DNA from: a virus
Virus record (IMG/VR): IMGVR_UViG_3300010316_000053
Span: 1 to 23,117 of that record
Direction: 5' to 3' (one strand)
DNA length: 23,117 nucleotides
Shown here: positions 6,775-13,357 of the stretch, piece after piece
Numbering within the stretch: position 1 is the first letter of the stretch
Layout: the number at the start of each line of letters is the position of its first letter
The notes under the pieces: model-generated
Told to the model about the DNA's origin: nothing
Seen by the model: only the letters and a program-made list of their open reading frames with translations
The model's database searches: none
Program-made: the position numbers and the translations under genes

Positions 6775-7577
6775 TGGCTTATGATCTCGAAGATATTGAC
6801 CTGCTGGAACTCAGTCTGGTCGATAATCCCGCGAATCAGCACGCGAGTGTTGTGCTATTTAAGCGTTCGGGGTATAACCCCTATGTCAAGTCCGAAAATT
6901 CGGACCTAACCGAGAAAGGAGATGGTTCAGTGACCGTCGAAGAACTCACGAAGAAGCTGGAAGACCTCCAGTCTCAGGTCACTGACCTGACCGAGAAGGC
7001 GTCCTACGCGGACAAAGAGCGTATGAAAGCCGAAGACGAGAAGAAAAAGGCCGAAGATATGGCTGCCAACATGAAGAAGTCGGCTGAAGAAGCTGGTTTC
7101 ACCGTGGATGGCGACACCATCACCAAGGCTGCTGACCCTGAGTATGTCGAGATCGAAGGCGAGCGGGTTGAGAAGTCTCTCGTTCCGGCTCCGATCCTGA
7201 AGGCCATCGAAAAGCAGGCCGAAGCCATCGCCAAGATGGAAAAGGCGGCTCGGGAAGTCGAACTCGCCAAGTCGGGCGCGACGGAACTGCCGAACCTCGC
7301 AGGCACCGATCTTGCCAAAGGCAAGCTGCTGGCTGCCGTTGCAGGCGACGAGGAGCTGCTCAAGGGTCTCAAGGCCGCCGACGCAGCTATGGCTTCGCAG
7401 TACGTCGAGAAGGGCACCGCCGAGACGGATGAAGCCTCCCCGACGCACAAGTTGAACGAGCTTGCCAAGGCGCACGCATCTGCACAGAACGTCTCGTTTG
7501 AGACCGCCTATGCCGAAGTGACCAAGGCTGGCCCCGGCGCGGATCTGCTTACAGAACTCCGTACAACCGCCAACTGA
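6774..7577 (+). CDS. Protease C-terminal strand fused to coiled-coil scaffold
   Basis: A 267-aa protein. Residues about 8-30 (LDIDLLELSLVDNPAN-like; read as DIDLLELSLVDNPAN) match the closing strand of XkdF/HK97-type prohead proteases, whose His and Ser lie in the upstream gene. Residues about 54-120 are a charged coiled coil (EELTKKLEDLQSQVTDLTEK and following), and the rest is Ala/Glu/Lys-rich helix, as in capsid scaffolds. The ATG overlaps the protease stop (TGATG), with AGGAGG (6761-6766) 7 bases upstream, so translation is coupled. An internal GTG at 6930 with an excellent binding site can yield scaffold alone. Scaffold proteins guide capsid assembly and are then degraded. A sequencing indel at the junction cannot be excluded. 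Confidence 0.85.
   Translation: MAYDLEDIDLLELSLVDNPANQHASVVLFKRSGYNPYVKSENSDLTEKGDGSVTVEELTKKLEDLQSQVTDLTEKASYADKERMKAEDEKKKAEDMAANMKKSAEEAGFTVDGDTITKAADPEYVEIEGERVEKSLVPAPILKAIEKQAEAIAKMEKAAREVELAKSGATELPNLAGTDLAKGKLLAAVAGDEELLKGLKAADAAMASQYVEKGTAETDEASPTHKLNELAKAHASAQNVSFETAYAEVTKAGPGADLLTELRTTAN
6915..6932 (+). promoter_or_regulatory. Internal ribosome binding site and GTG start
   Basis: AAAGGAG (6915-6921) lies eight bases before GTG 6930-6932. The GTG is in frame with the surrounding gene at codon 53, exactly where the protease-like N-terminus gives way to the coiled coil. The match to the Shine-Dalgarno consensus is as good as that of any full gene here. Confidence 0.65.
6930..7577 (+). 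CDS. Nested scaffold protein from internal start
   Basis: A predicted 215-aa product that shares frame and stop with the 6774 gene but lacks its protease-derived first 52 residues. It begins at GTG 6930 (MTVEELTKKLEDLQ), directly at the start of the coiled coil, with AAAGGAG eight bases upstream. The arrangement parallels phage lambda, where scaffold Nu3 is made from an internal start within protease gene C. It would supply scaffold in excess over the protease-bearing form. Support is from sequence only; the alternative is a single product from 6774. Confidence 0.6.
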   Translation: MTVEELTKKLEDLQSQVTDLTEKASYADKERMKAEDEKKKAEDMAANMKKSAEEAGFTVDGDTITKAADPEYVEIEGERVEKSLVPAPILKAIEKQAEAIAKMEKAAREVELAKSGATELPNLAGTDLAKGKLLAAVAGDEELLKGLKAADAAMASQYVEKGTAETDEASPTHKLNELAKAHASAQNVSFETAYAEVTKAGPGADLLTELRTTAN

Positions 7578-7589
7578 GGAGAGTGACTC

Positions 7590-7946
7590 ATGGCTACTAC
7601 CAAAGCAGGCATCAGCATCACGCTCCCCGCAGCCGCTGATCTTCGCACCCACCAATACAAGTTCGTGTCCATTGACGCGAACGGCAAAGCGGCACTGACT
7701 GCCGACGACGCACACGCCGACGGCATCCTGTGCAACGACCCGAACACCGACGAGGCGGCCATCGTGCTGATCTCTGGCGTGGGCAAGGTCAAGTGCGGCG
7801 CGGCTGTAACACGCGGCGGCGACATCTCGTCGGGTGCAAACGGGGCAGGCAAAGATGCCGACTCCGGCGCGGCCATTCTTGGCACCGCACTCGAAACTGG
7901 CGCGGACGGTCGGATCATCTCCGTCCTGTTCCACCCGCGCGGCTGA
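7590..7946 (+). CDS. Capsid decoration protein (DUF2190-like)
   Basis: A 118-aa, Ala/Gly/Asp-rich, beta-type protein placed just before the major capsid gene, the usual slot for lambda gpD-like or DUF2190 cement proteins. The pattern of short strands (YKFVSIDANGKAAL, AIVLISGVGKVKCG, GGDISSG, GRIISVLFHPRG) fits that family. It would bind the capsid surface after expansion and stabilise it. The start ATG follows GAGGAGAG, 13 bases after the scaffold stop. The capsid gene follows after 15 bases. Family is inferred from pattern, size and position. Confidence 0.8.
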   Translation: MATTKAGISITLPAAADLRTHQYKFVSIDANGKAALTADDAHADGILCNDPNTDEAAIVLISGVGKVKCGAAVTRGGDISSGANGAGKDADSGAAILGTALETGADGRIISVLFHPRG

Positions 7947-7961
7947 TAGGAGACCACAGCA

Positions 7962-8960
7962 ATGACGCAACCCACCGCACGCGCTGTTCATACCGATCAG
8001 CCTCTCACCAATATCTCGGTCGCGTTCCTTCAGAACGCTTCCAACTTCGTCGCGTCGCGGGTGTTTCCAAACATCCGCGTGCAGAAGCAGTCGGACGTGT
8101 ACTACACGTATGACCGGGGTTTCTTTAACCGCAACCAAGCCGAGCTGCGCGCTCCGGCCACTGAAGCGGCAATCGCCGGTTTCGGTCTGAGCACTGACAA
8201 CTACCGCGCAGACGTTATCGCCCTCAAGACCCAGCTTGCATGGCAGGTCGAGGCCAACGCCGACGCTCCGGTTCAGCTTGAACGTGCCAACACCGAACTG
8301 TTGCTGCACCAAATGCTGATCCAGAAAGAAGTTGACTGGGCGACCAAATACTTCGGTTCCGGCATCTGGGGCACCAACTATGCTGGTGTGGCCGCTACAC
8401 CGGGTACAGGCGAAGTTGTCCAGTGGTCCGACCAGACCTCGGGCGATCCGATCAGCAACATCCGTACTGCCAAGACAGACATGATGGAATCCACTGGCTT
8501 CATGCCGAACACCGGCGTCATGTCGCAGCGTGTGGTTGACGAGCTGCTGGATCACCCGGACATCGTTGACCGCATCAAGTATTCTGGCGGCGTCGGCAAC
8601 CAGAACCCAGCAATGGCGTCGGAGCAGACACTGGCACAACTGTTTGGTCTGGAGCGTATCCTCGTGATGCGCGCGATCCAGAACACCGCTGCGGAGGGCG
8701 ACACCAACGCGCACTCCTTCATCGGTGGCAAGAACGCGCTGCTGGCCTATGTTGCACCGACACCGGGCTTGATGACCCCGACCTCCGGCTACACCTTCAC
8801 ATGGTCTGGCTATCAGGGCGGCGGCAACGAGTTCGGCGTGACGATCTCGCGCCGTGAGGACGACAAGATCAAGGCGACCGAAGTGGAAGCCGAACTTGCC
8901 TATGCCCACAAGCTGGTTGCCAGCGACCTCGGCGTGATGTTCAACGACATCGTGGCCTAG
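7962..8960 (+). CDS. Major capsid protein
   Basis: A 332-aa protein that should adopt the HK97 fold and form the icosahedral shell. It has the typical N-terminal block FPNIRVQKQSDVYYTYDRG, an RAPATEA segment, the long helix region ERANTELLLHQMLIQKEVDW and a closing beta part (FGVTISRREDDKIKATEVE). There is no N-terminal delta-domain, in line with a separate scaffold. Length is normal for the Mu/lambda E-like capsid group. GGAGAC (7949-7954) precedes ATG by seven bases. The gene ends with two stops in a row (TAG TAA) and is followed by a strong terminator, as expected for the most abundant protein. Confidence 0.9.
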   Translation: MTQPTARAVHTDQPLTNISVAFLQNASNFVASRVFPNIRVQKQSDVYYTYDRGFFNRNQAELRAPATEAAIAGFGLSTDNYRADVIALKTQLAWQVEANADAPVQLERANTELLLHQMLIQKEVDWATKYFGSGIWGTNYAGVAATPGTGEVVQWSDQTSGDPISNIRTAKTDMMESTGFMPNTGVMSQRVVDELLDHPDIVDRIKYSGGVGNQNPAMASEQTLAQLFGLERILVMRAIQNTAAEGDTNAHSFIGGKNALLAYVAPTPGLMTPTSGYTFTWSGYQGGGNEFGVTISRREDDKIKATEVEAELAYAHKLVASDLGVMFNDIVA

Positions 8961-8987
8961 TAACGCCTCGAAAATCAGTGAGTGAAG

Positions 8988-9016
8988 CCCCCGCCATGTG
9001 CGGGGGTTTTGCTTTT
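8988..9016 (+). terminator. Intrinsic terminator after the capsid gene
   Basis: A 7-bp perfect stem, CCCCCGC (8988-8994) with GCGGGGG (9000-9006), has a 5-base loop and is followed by TTTTGCTTTT (9007-9016). It caps the portal-to-capsid transcript. Confidence 0.88.
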
Positions 9017-9027
9017 CAGCCCCGCCG

Positions 9028-9056
9028 TTGACGCAACGCGCATGGCAAGGTAGAGT
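9028..9056 (+). promoter_or_regulatory. Promoter of the head-completion operon
   Basis: TTGACG (9028-9033), a 17-bp spacer and TAGAGT (9051-9056) sit right after the capsid terminator. The predicted start is near 9063, about 28 bases before the next ATG. The dyad CGTTG-N3-CAACG (9026-9038) overlaps the -35 box. Confidence 0.62.
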
Positions 9057-9090
9057 CCAGATCAACTTTCATCATGTCAGGACCGCTCCA

Positions 9091-9522
9091 ATGGCTCGAC
9101 TTCTCTCCCGACCCTTCGACCCGACCAAGCCGGTCTATGCGCGGCGCTTCTTCGTGGCCGCAGGTCGTCACTACGAACCCGGCACCCTTTTCGACTGGCA
9201 GCGCCTCTCTGTCGCCCAGCGGCGTGTGTTCCTGCTTTATGAAGCTGGAAAGCTGACCCACGAGGCTGGGCCAGAAGCACCCGCGCCCAAGGCAGAGAAA
9301 CCTGCACCCGCGCCAAAGCCGATTGAGCAAGAGGTGCAGGACGATGAAATTCTGACCGCAGCCGCAGAGCCGGAAGTGCCCGCACCCACCGACGAACTCG
9401 ACGATCTCAACATGAAAGAGCTTCGTGCCATTGCCGAAAGAGAAGGTGCTCCCTACCGCACCAGCCGCGACGCCCAGCGCCAAGCCATCCGAGAGCACCG
9501 TGACGGCAGCGCGGACGCTTGA
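9091..9522 (+). CDS. Head-associated protein with SAP/Rho-N-like C-terminus
   Basis: A 143-aa protein in three parts. The N-terminal 60 residues include RRFFVAAGRHYEPGTLFDW. A Pro/Ala/Glu-rich linker (about 64-105) follows. The C-terminal helix pair around LNMKELRAIAEREGAPYRT (about 108-140) resembles the SAP, HeH and Rho N-terminal-like modules often seen in small proteins next to capsid genes. Such modules bind nucleic acid or other proteins. The start at ATG 9091 uses AGGA (9079-9082); the frame opens upstream at 8998, but that lies within the terminator. First gene after the promoter at 9028. The exact role in head completion is unknown. Confidence 0.78.
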   Translation: MARLLSRPFDPTKPVYARRFFVAAGRHYEPGTLFDWQRLSVAQRRVFLLYEAGKLTHEAGPEAPAPKAEKPAPAPKPIEQEVQDDEILTAAAEPEVPAPTDELDDLNMKELRAIAEREGAPYRTSRDAQRQAIREHRDGSADA

Positions 9523-10051
9523 GGTCCAGAAGTACGAGCAAGCCTATCGCCACGACGATTACCGTCTGGGCGATAGGCGGCGCGTCCACATCACAGAGCA
9601 TCTGAAGCGGCTGCCCAAAGGCAGCCTTCTTGACGTGTCCACCGGGCGCGGAGAGGTTTTGCAGATCGCCCGCGATCTCGGCCACGGCCCTGTGCAGGGT
9701 ACGGAGGCCGTAAAGTATCTCTGCGACGGCCTGAACATTGTTCACGCCTTCGGTCACGCCCTGCCCTTCGCAGACAGCAGTTACGACACGGTGACGATGT
9801 TTGATGTGATGGAGCATCTGCTGCCAGAGGACACCAAGGCGGTCTGCCAAGAACTCGCCCGCGTTGCCAAGCGGCACATTCTGATAACCGTCCACAACGG
9901 CTCGCATCGCTACCGTGGCCAGGAACTACATGTGAACCGTCGGGCCTCGTATGAGGCGTGGCGCATTGAATTGGAACATCACTTCAAACGTGTCGTACAT
10001 CGGCACGGTAAGGGCGACTCCATCAGCGAGATGTTTGAGGTCGCACTGTAA
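9500..10051 (+). CDS. SAM-dependent methyltransferase (class I)
   Basis: A 183-aa Rossmann-fold methyltransferase. Motif I LLDVSTGRGEVL is at 43-54 (D45, G49, G51), with an acidic strand end at E69 and the post-core motif YDTVTMFDVMEHL at 95-107. This is the pattern of Methyltransf_11/25-type enzymes. The substrate cannot be read from sequence; small molecules, glycans, lipids and proteins are all possible, and DNA methylase motifs (DPPY, PCQ) are absent. GTG at 9500 is my preferred start, overlapping the upstream gene by 23 bases with GAGAG just before it. The frame opens to 9425, which would give a larger overlap. It looks like an accessory gene set within the head-completion genes. Confidence 0.8.
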   Translation: MTAARTLEVQKYEQAYRHDDYRLGDRRRVHITEHLKRLPKGSLLDVSTGRGEVLQIARDLGHGPVQGTEAVKYLCDGLNIVHAFGHALPFADSSYDTVTMFDVMEHLLPEDTKAVCQELARVAKRHILITVHNGSHRYRGQELHVNRRASYEAWRIELEHHFKRVVHRHGKGDSISEMFEVAL

Positions 10052-10096
10052 GGACCGCCGTGGTATTGTCCGAACAAAGCACAGGAGACCCCCGCC

Positions 10097-10513
10097 ATGA
10101 GCGCGATTGATGACGGCGTGACGCCAACCAGTTCCGTCCGGTTCCTTGTGGGTGACGCCATCGAGCCGTACCAGTTGTCGGACGCGGAGATCGCCTTCTC
10201 GCTTGACCAGATGAACAACAACACCTATCTGGCAGCGGCGTTCTGCGCCCGCGCCCTGTCGGCTTTCTACGCGCGTCGTGTCGACACCCGCTTTGAGACC
10301 ATTGACAGCAAGTACAGCCAGTTGCGCGACAGCTACGAGCGGCTGGCCCGCAGTCTGGAATCGCAAGGTAAGAAACAGGGCGGCCTCGGTCTGCCCATCG
10401 CGGGCGGCTTGACCAAGAGCAACGTGGATCTGGCGACTCAGAACACCGACCGCCTTGATCCGTACTTCTACGACGGCATGTTTGAGAACGCTCCAGAGCA
10501 GAATGACCGATAG
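10097..10513 (+). CDS. Head-tail connector/adaptor protein
   Basis: A 138-aa mainly helical protein: VRFLVGD, then YQLSDAEIAFSLDQMNNNTY and a helix with AAAFCARALSAFYARRVD. This is the pattern of gp6/gp15-like adaptors that bind under the portal and start the neck. The C-terminus is polar and ends in a low-complexity tail. GGAGAC (10084-10089) precedes ATG by seven bases. Position between the capsid and stopper genes agrees. It overlaps the next gene by 11 bases. Role is from pattern and order, with fair confidence. Confidence 0.78.
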   Translation: MSAIDDGVTPTSSVRFLVGDAIEPYQLSDAEIAFSLDQMNNNTYLAAAFCARALSAFYARRVDTRFETIDSKYSQLRDSYERLARSLESQGKKQGGLGLPIAGGLTKSNVDLATQNTDRLDPYFYDGMFENAPEQNDR

Positions 10514-11084
10514 TGTTTGCTACGTCATCGGCAGCGGGCCGAGCCTTCTAGGCTTTGACTTCGACGCGCTGCCAGAAGGCTACCGCATTGGTGCCAACCG
10601 ATCCGGTTGGCTGGCGAAGTGCAACGCCCTCGTCACCGTGGACCGCAACTTCCACAAAAAGGAAGCCGAGCGGCTAGAGAACTTCGACGGCGAGGTCCAT
10701 GTCGCGCTGACGGACACCTACCACAGCATCCCCGGCGTCACGTACTGGAACTACGCCCGCAACCTCGACGGCTTGGCCCTATCACCGCAAACGCTCACCG
10801 GGTCAAATTCTGGTTTCGCCGCGCTGAACCTCGCCGTGCAAAAAGGCTTCACGGACATTGCGCTGCTCGGCTTTGACTTCAGATGGGACGCGGGCCGGTC
10901 GCACTTCCATGAGGGCTACAACCAGCGGTTCAACGTGGACCGCCAGCTTGGCCGATGGGCGCGGGCGTTTGACGCGGTTCCGGCACAAGTGCAGCGTCTG
11001 GGAATCACCGTGATGAACTTCGTCGGGCCGATGGGAAGCCGTGTCAAGGCTTTTCCAACAGCCCCATTGTCGGACCTGCTCTGA
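10503..11084 (+). CDS. DUF115/MptE-like (glycosyltransferase-type) accessory protein
   Basis: A 193-aa protein with an N-terminal nucleotide-binding signature YVIGSGPSL (7-15), ANRSGW (31-36), then TGSNSGFAALNLAVQKGF (99-116) and IALLGFDFRW (119-128). This is the layout of the DUF115 domain, found in MptE-type pterin kinases and Maf-like flagellin glycosylation proteins, and in phage proteins of unclear role often called norphogenetic. The function may be sugar or nucleotide transfer; the substrate is unknown. ATG 10503 overlaps the adaptor gene by 11 bases, and the frame is open back to 10455. Like the methyltransferase, it interrupts the head-completion genes. Confidence 0.72.
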   Translation: MTDSVCYVIGSGPSLLGFDFDALPEGYRIGANRSGWLAKCNALVTVDRNFHKKEAERLENFDGEVHVALTDTYHSIPGVTYWNYARNLDGLALSPQTLTGSNSGFAALNLAVQKGFTDIALLGFDFRWDAGRSHFHEGYNQRFNVDRQLGRWARAFDAVPAQVQRLGITVMNFVGPMGSRVKAFPTAPLSDLL

Positions 11085-11095
11085 TCGCGTAGTAT
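11067..11095 (+). promoter_or_regulatory. Possible promoter giving a leaderless mRNA
   Basis: TTGTCG (11067-11072), a 17-bp spacer and TAGTAT (11090-11095) each match the consensus at 4 of 6. The start would fall at about 11102, the ATG of the next gene, which has no Shine-Dalgarno. Speculative. Confidence 0.35.
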
Positions 11096-11101
11096 GCGCC
11101 C

Positions 11102-11437
11102 ATGCTAGGTGACGACGTTGCATATCTCTTGGAGGACTTCGGGTCCAATCTGACGCTGACACGCGACGTTGGCGGCACCTACGATCCTGCGACCGGAACG
11201 TACACGGATGGTACTGCAACCGCCTTCACCGTCCGAGGCGTGTTCATCAACTACCGCGACGACCGTGTTGACGGCAGCGTGATCCAGATGGGCGACCGCC
11301 AGCTTCTCGTCAGCGTGGACGGCTCGGATACAACGCCCGCGATTGGCGATAAGGTAGGTGGACTGCAACTGATCGACGTGCGCTCCTTCGCGCCCAACGG
11401 CACCGCGATTGCGTGGTCCTGCCAGGCGAGGAAGTAG
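11102..11437 (+). CDS. Head-tail stopper-like protein
   Basis: A 111-aa beta-rich protein. It carries LTRDVGGTYDPATGTYTDG near residues 18-37, a pattern common in small head-closure/stopper proteins (HK97 gp7-like and SPP1 gp16-like), then GVFINYRDDRVDGSVIQMGD and a C-terminal strand pair. The stopper closes the connector channel before the tail joins. Order (adaptor, stopper, gp10-like, tail terminator) agrees. No clear ribosome binding site precedes ATG 11102; a weak promoter ends about six bases before it. The neighbouring gene begins two bases after the stop. Confidence 0.75.
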   Translation: MLGDDVAYLLEDFGSNLTLTRDVGGTYDPATGTYTDGTATAFTVRGVFINYRDDRVDGSVIQMGDRQLLVSVDGSDTTPAIGDKVGGLQLIDVRSFAPNGTAIAWSCQARK

Positions 11438-11439
11438 CG

Positions 11440-11934
11440 ATGGTCGTCAGCCAGCTTGAAGCCATCAGCAAACGGGACTCAGAGGACATCGCCGCCAAAT
11501 TTCTCGCGCGGGCTGCCGAGATGCGACGCCGCGTGGGCGAAGCTATCGCGGACGACATCATCGACAACAGCCCCGTGGATACAGGCACCTACATCATGGC
11601 GCATGTCGCGGGCGCGGGCGACACGGCGGACACAGGTGAGCGCACCAGCCGAGGCAAGCAACGCAACCGCAATGCTTCGCAGTTCAAGAACCTCGCCCGA
11701 GGCAACCTGAAGCGCAGCGTTCTGGCAGAGGCCATTGAGACCAGCGGTGAGATATGGTTCCGCAACCGTGCGGCACACGCGGCCCGCGTTGAGTTCGTTG
11801 GCTGGCCCGCACCGCTGTTCGGCAATCCGAACTCCTCTGGTCCCGGGCCGTATCACGTCTACGCCAAGACCGCCGCCAAGGTTCCCGCTATCATCCGTCG
11901 CGTTGCAACTGAAATGGGGATGCAGGCACGATGA
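11440..11934 (+). CDS. HK97 gp10-like head-tail joining protein
   Basis: A 164-aa protein with the family signature ADDIIDNSPVDTGTY (about 37-51), followed by a basic disordered stretch and a helix-strand part with EFVGWPAPLFG and a GPYHVYAKTAAKVPAI segment. This matches HK97 gp10-type proteins that complete the head-tail joint or tail end. ATG 11440 is chosen over an in-frame GTG at 11413 that would overlap the upstream gene; AGGA at 11429-11432 serves it. The stop overlaps the next start (ATGA). Confidence 0.82.
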   Translation: MVVSQLEAISKRDSEDIAAKFLARAAEMRRRVGEAIADDIIDNSPVDTGTYIMAHVAGAGDTADTGERTSRGKQRNRNASQFKNLARGNLKRSVLAEAIETSGEIWFRNRAAHAARVEFVGWPAPLFGNPNSSGPGPYHVYAKTAAKVPAIIRRVATEMGMQAR

Positions 11935-12344
11935 GCACGACAAACGCGATCCGCGTCGCCCTTGAGAACCACCTAAACACGTCCACGCCGACTCTACCTG
12001 CAATCGCATGGGAGAACGTGCCCTTCGCCCGTACCGAAGGCACACCCTACATCCGCGCCGAGTTTATTCCGGTCGTGCGGAGGCCTGTGACCGCAGGCCC
12101 GACACCGGAACAGCGCACGAACGGGCTGTTCTACCTGACGATCTTTACGTCGGAGAACAAGGGCGCGAACGCGGGTATGGCTCTGGCCGATCAGTTGCTC
12201 GCCCGCTTCAACGGCTCAGACGCCATCGTGACTGATTCGGTCATCGTCCGCATCGAATACAGTGAAGTCAAGCAGCCTTTGCACGACCCGCCTTTTTACG
12301 CTATACCAGTGGAGATTGGCTGGTACAGCCACACAACACCGTAA
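11931..12344 (+). CDS. Tail terminator-like protein (DUF4128)
   Basis: A 137-aa protein like DUF4128/gpU-type tail terminators, which cap the growing tail tube and dock it to the head. Visible are the N-terminal helix AIRVALENHLNT, IAWENVPF, YIRAEFIPV with FYLTIFTSENKG, and a C-terminal IPVEIGW strand. Length is typical. It is coupled to the upstream gene by ATGA and directly precedes the tail tube gene, the usual order in siphoviruses. Confidence is good for the family, moderate for exact role. Confidence 0.8.
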   Translation: MSTTNAIRVALENHLNTSTPTLPAIAWENVPFARTEGTPYIRAEFIPVVRRPVTAGPTPEQRTNGLFYLTIFTSENKGANAGMALADQLLARFNGSDAIVTDSVIVRIEYSEVKQPLHDPPFYAIPVEIGWYSHTTP

Positions 12345-12356
12345 GGAAACGTCGCC

Positions 12357-13283
12357 ATGTTCGCACAAGGTTCCCGCAGCCGTCTATCCATCGCCGCCGA
12401 GGCATCCTTCGGCGTTCTTCCCGGCACGCCAGCTTTCGCCACGCTGCCATACAAAACGCACTCTCTGACACTCAACAAAGAGCGGGTGCAGGGCCAAGAC
12501 ATCCTTGGCGACCGTATGGAATCCGTGGACCGTCACGGCAACCGCACCGCCGCTGGCAGCATCGAAGTTGATCTTCGGCGTGGCGACTATGACTTGCTGC
12601 TGGAAAGCGCGTTCTTCAACACTTTTGATGCCGATAACCTGACTATTGGCACCACGCCAAAGTATTTCGCGCTTGAGGATGCGGCGCTGGACATCACACA
12701 GTTCCGCCAGTTTGAGGGCTGTCTGGTAAACTCCGCCACTTTCAACGTCGCACCGAACCAGATGGTACAGACCACGTTTGATGTCGTGGGCAAAAACATG
12801 CTCCAGGCAGCGACCACACGGGGCGCTCCGTCCGCGCCTGCGGGCTTTGAGCCATTCGACAGTTTCAACGGCGAGTTGCTGGAAGGTGGTATTTCTTCAG
12901 GCAGCGAAAACTGTAGCGTGTCGCAGCTTCAATTCAGCATCAACAACGATGTCGCGCCTATTCACACGATCCTTTGCGGCGCGAACGCAGACGAAGCGGC
13001 GGCCATGCAGTTCGGTAATGCGACCATTGAAGGTACGCTGACCGCGTACTACGAGGACGCCGCGCTCATCAACAAGTTCCTCAACGAGACAGAGTCCGTG
13101 CTGTCCGTGACTGTTGACGACCCGACAGGCACGAACGGCTATACGTTCTACATGCCACGCATCAAGTACAATGGCGGCTCGGTTCCGGTGGCGAATATGC
13201 AATCGCGCATGATTGAGCTTCCGTTTGTTGCGCTCAAGGACTCTGTAACAGGCTACAGCCTGCGTCTGACGCGCACATCGTAA
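12357..13283 (+). CDS. Major tail tube protein
   Basis: A 308-aa tube protein, a main virion component that polymerises around the tape measure. The N-terminus (QGSRSRLSIAAEASFGVLPG) and ETSFG-like motif, the GNRTAAGSIEVDLRRGDYD block and the SVTVDDPTGTNGYTFYMP segment are typical of the phage tail tube family (Phage_tube_2). AAGGAA (12343-12348) precedes ATG by eight bases. A hairpin at the stop codon and a 93-base gap follow, before the chaperone genes, as is common because the tube must be made far in excess of the chaperones. Confidence 0.88.
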   Translation: MFAQGSRSRLSIAAEASFGVLPGTPAFATLPYKTHSLTLNKERVQGQDILGDRMESVDRHGNRTAAGSIEVDLRRGDYDLLLESAFFNTFDADNLTIGTTPKYFALEDAALDITQFRQFEGCLVNSATFNVAPNQMVQTTFDVVGKNMLQAATTRGAPSAPAGFEPFDSFNGELLEGGISSGSENCSVSQLQFSINNDVAPIHTILCGANADEAAAMQFGNATIEGTLTAYYEDAALINKFLNETESVLSVTVDDPTGTNGYTFYMPRIKYNGGSVPVANMQSRMIELPFVALKDSVTGYSLRLTRTS

Positions 13284-13298
13284 TCCCCGAGCGGGGAT
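13283..13298. other. Hairpin at the end of the tail tube gene
   Basis: A perfect 6-bp stem ATCCCC/GGGGAT with loop GAGC, overlapping the last base of the TAA stop. There is no T-tract, so it is not a standard terminator; it could protect the mRNA end or slow polymerase. Confidence 0.6.
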
Positions 13299-13319
13299 AC
13301 CTAGCGGGTGGCTGTTCGT

Positions 13320-13357
13320 CGGGGTGCAGCCGCCCGCACCATAACCCTGTCACCCCG
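13320..13357 (+). promoter_or_regulatory. Competing hairpins in the chaperone leader
   Basis: CGGGGTG (13320-13326) pairs perfectly with CACCCCG (13351-13357). The inner GGTGC (13323-13327) can instead pair with GCACC (13336-13340). The two structures exclude each other and lie just before the ribosome site at 13364, so they may limit transcription or translation of the chaperones relative to the tube. Inference only. Confidence 0.4.

Noticed and set aside
6759-6776. -1 frameshift joining protease and scaffold genes
   Set aside because: The frames are in -1 relation, but no X XXY YYZ slip heptamer precedes the stop. AGGAGG and TGATG fit coupled reinitiation better.
6927-9065. Long open frame (712 codons) on the minus strand
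   Set aside because: It runs antisense across scaffold, decoration and capsid genes, which have clear families and binding sites. Strong third-position C/G bias commonly leaves the mirrored frame free of stops. The protein is Cys/Gly/His/Val-rich without motifs and would cross the capsid terminator.
9425-9499. Longer methyltransferase start
   Set aside because: Adds 25 Pro/Ser/Ala-rich residues that are just the out-of-frame reading of the upstream gene. GTG 9500 keeps overlap short.
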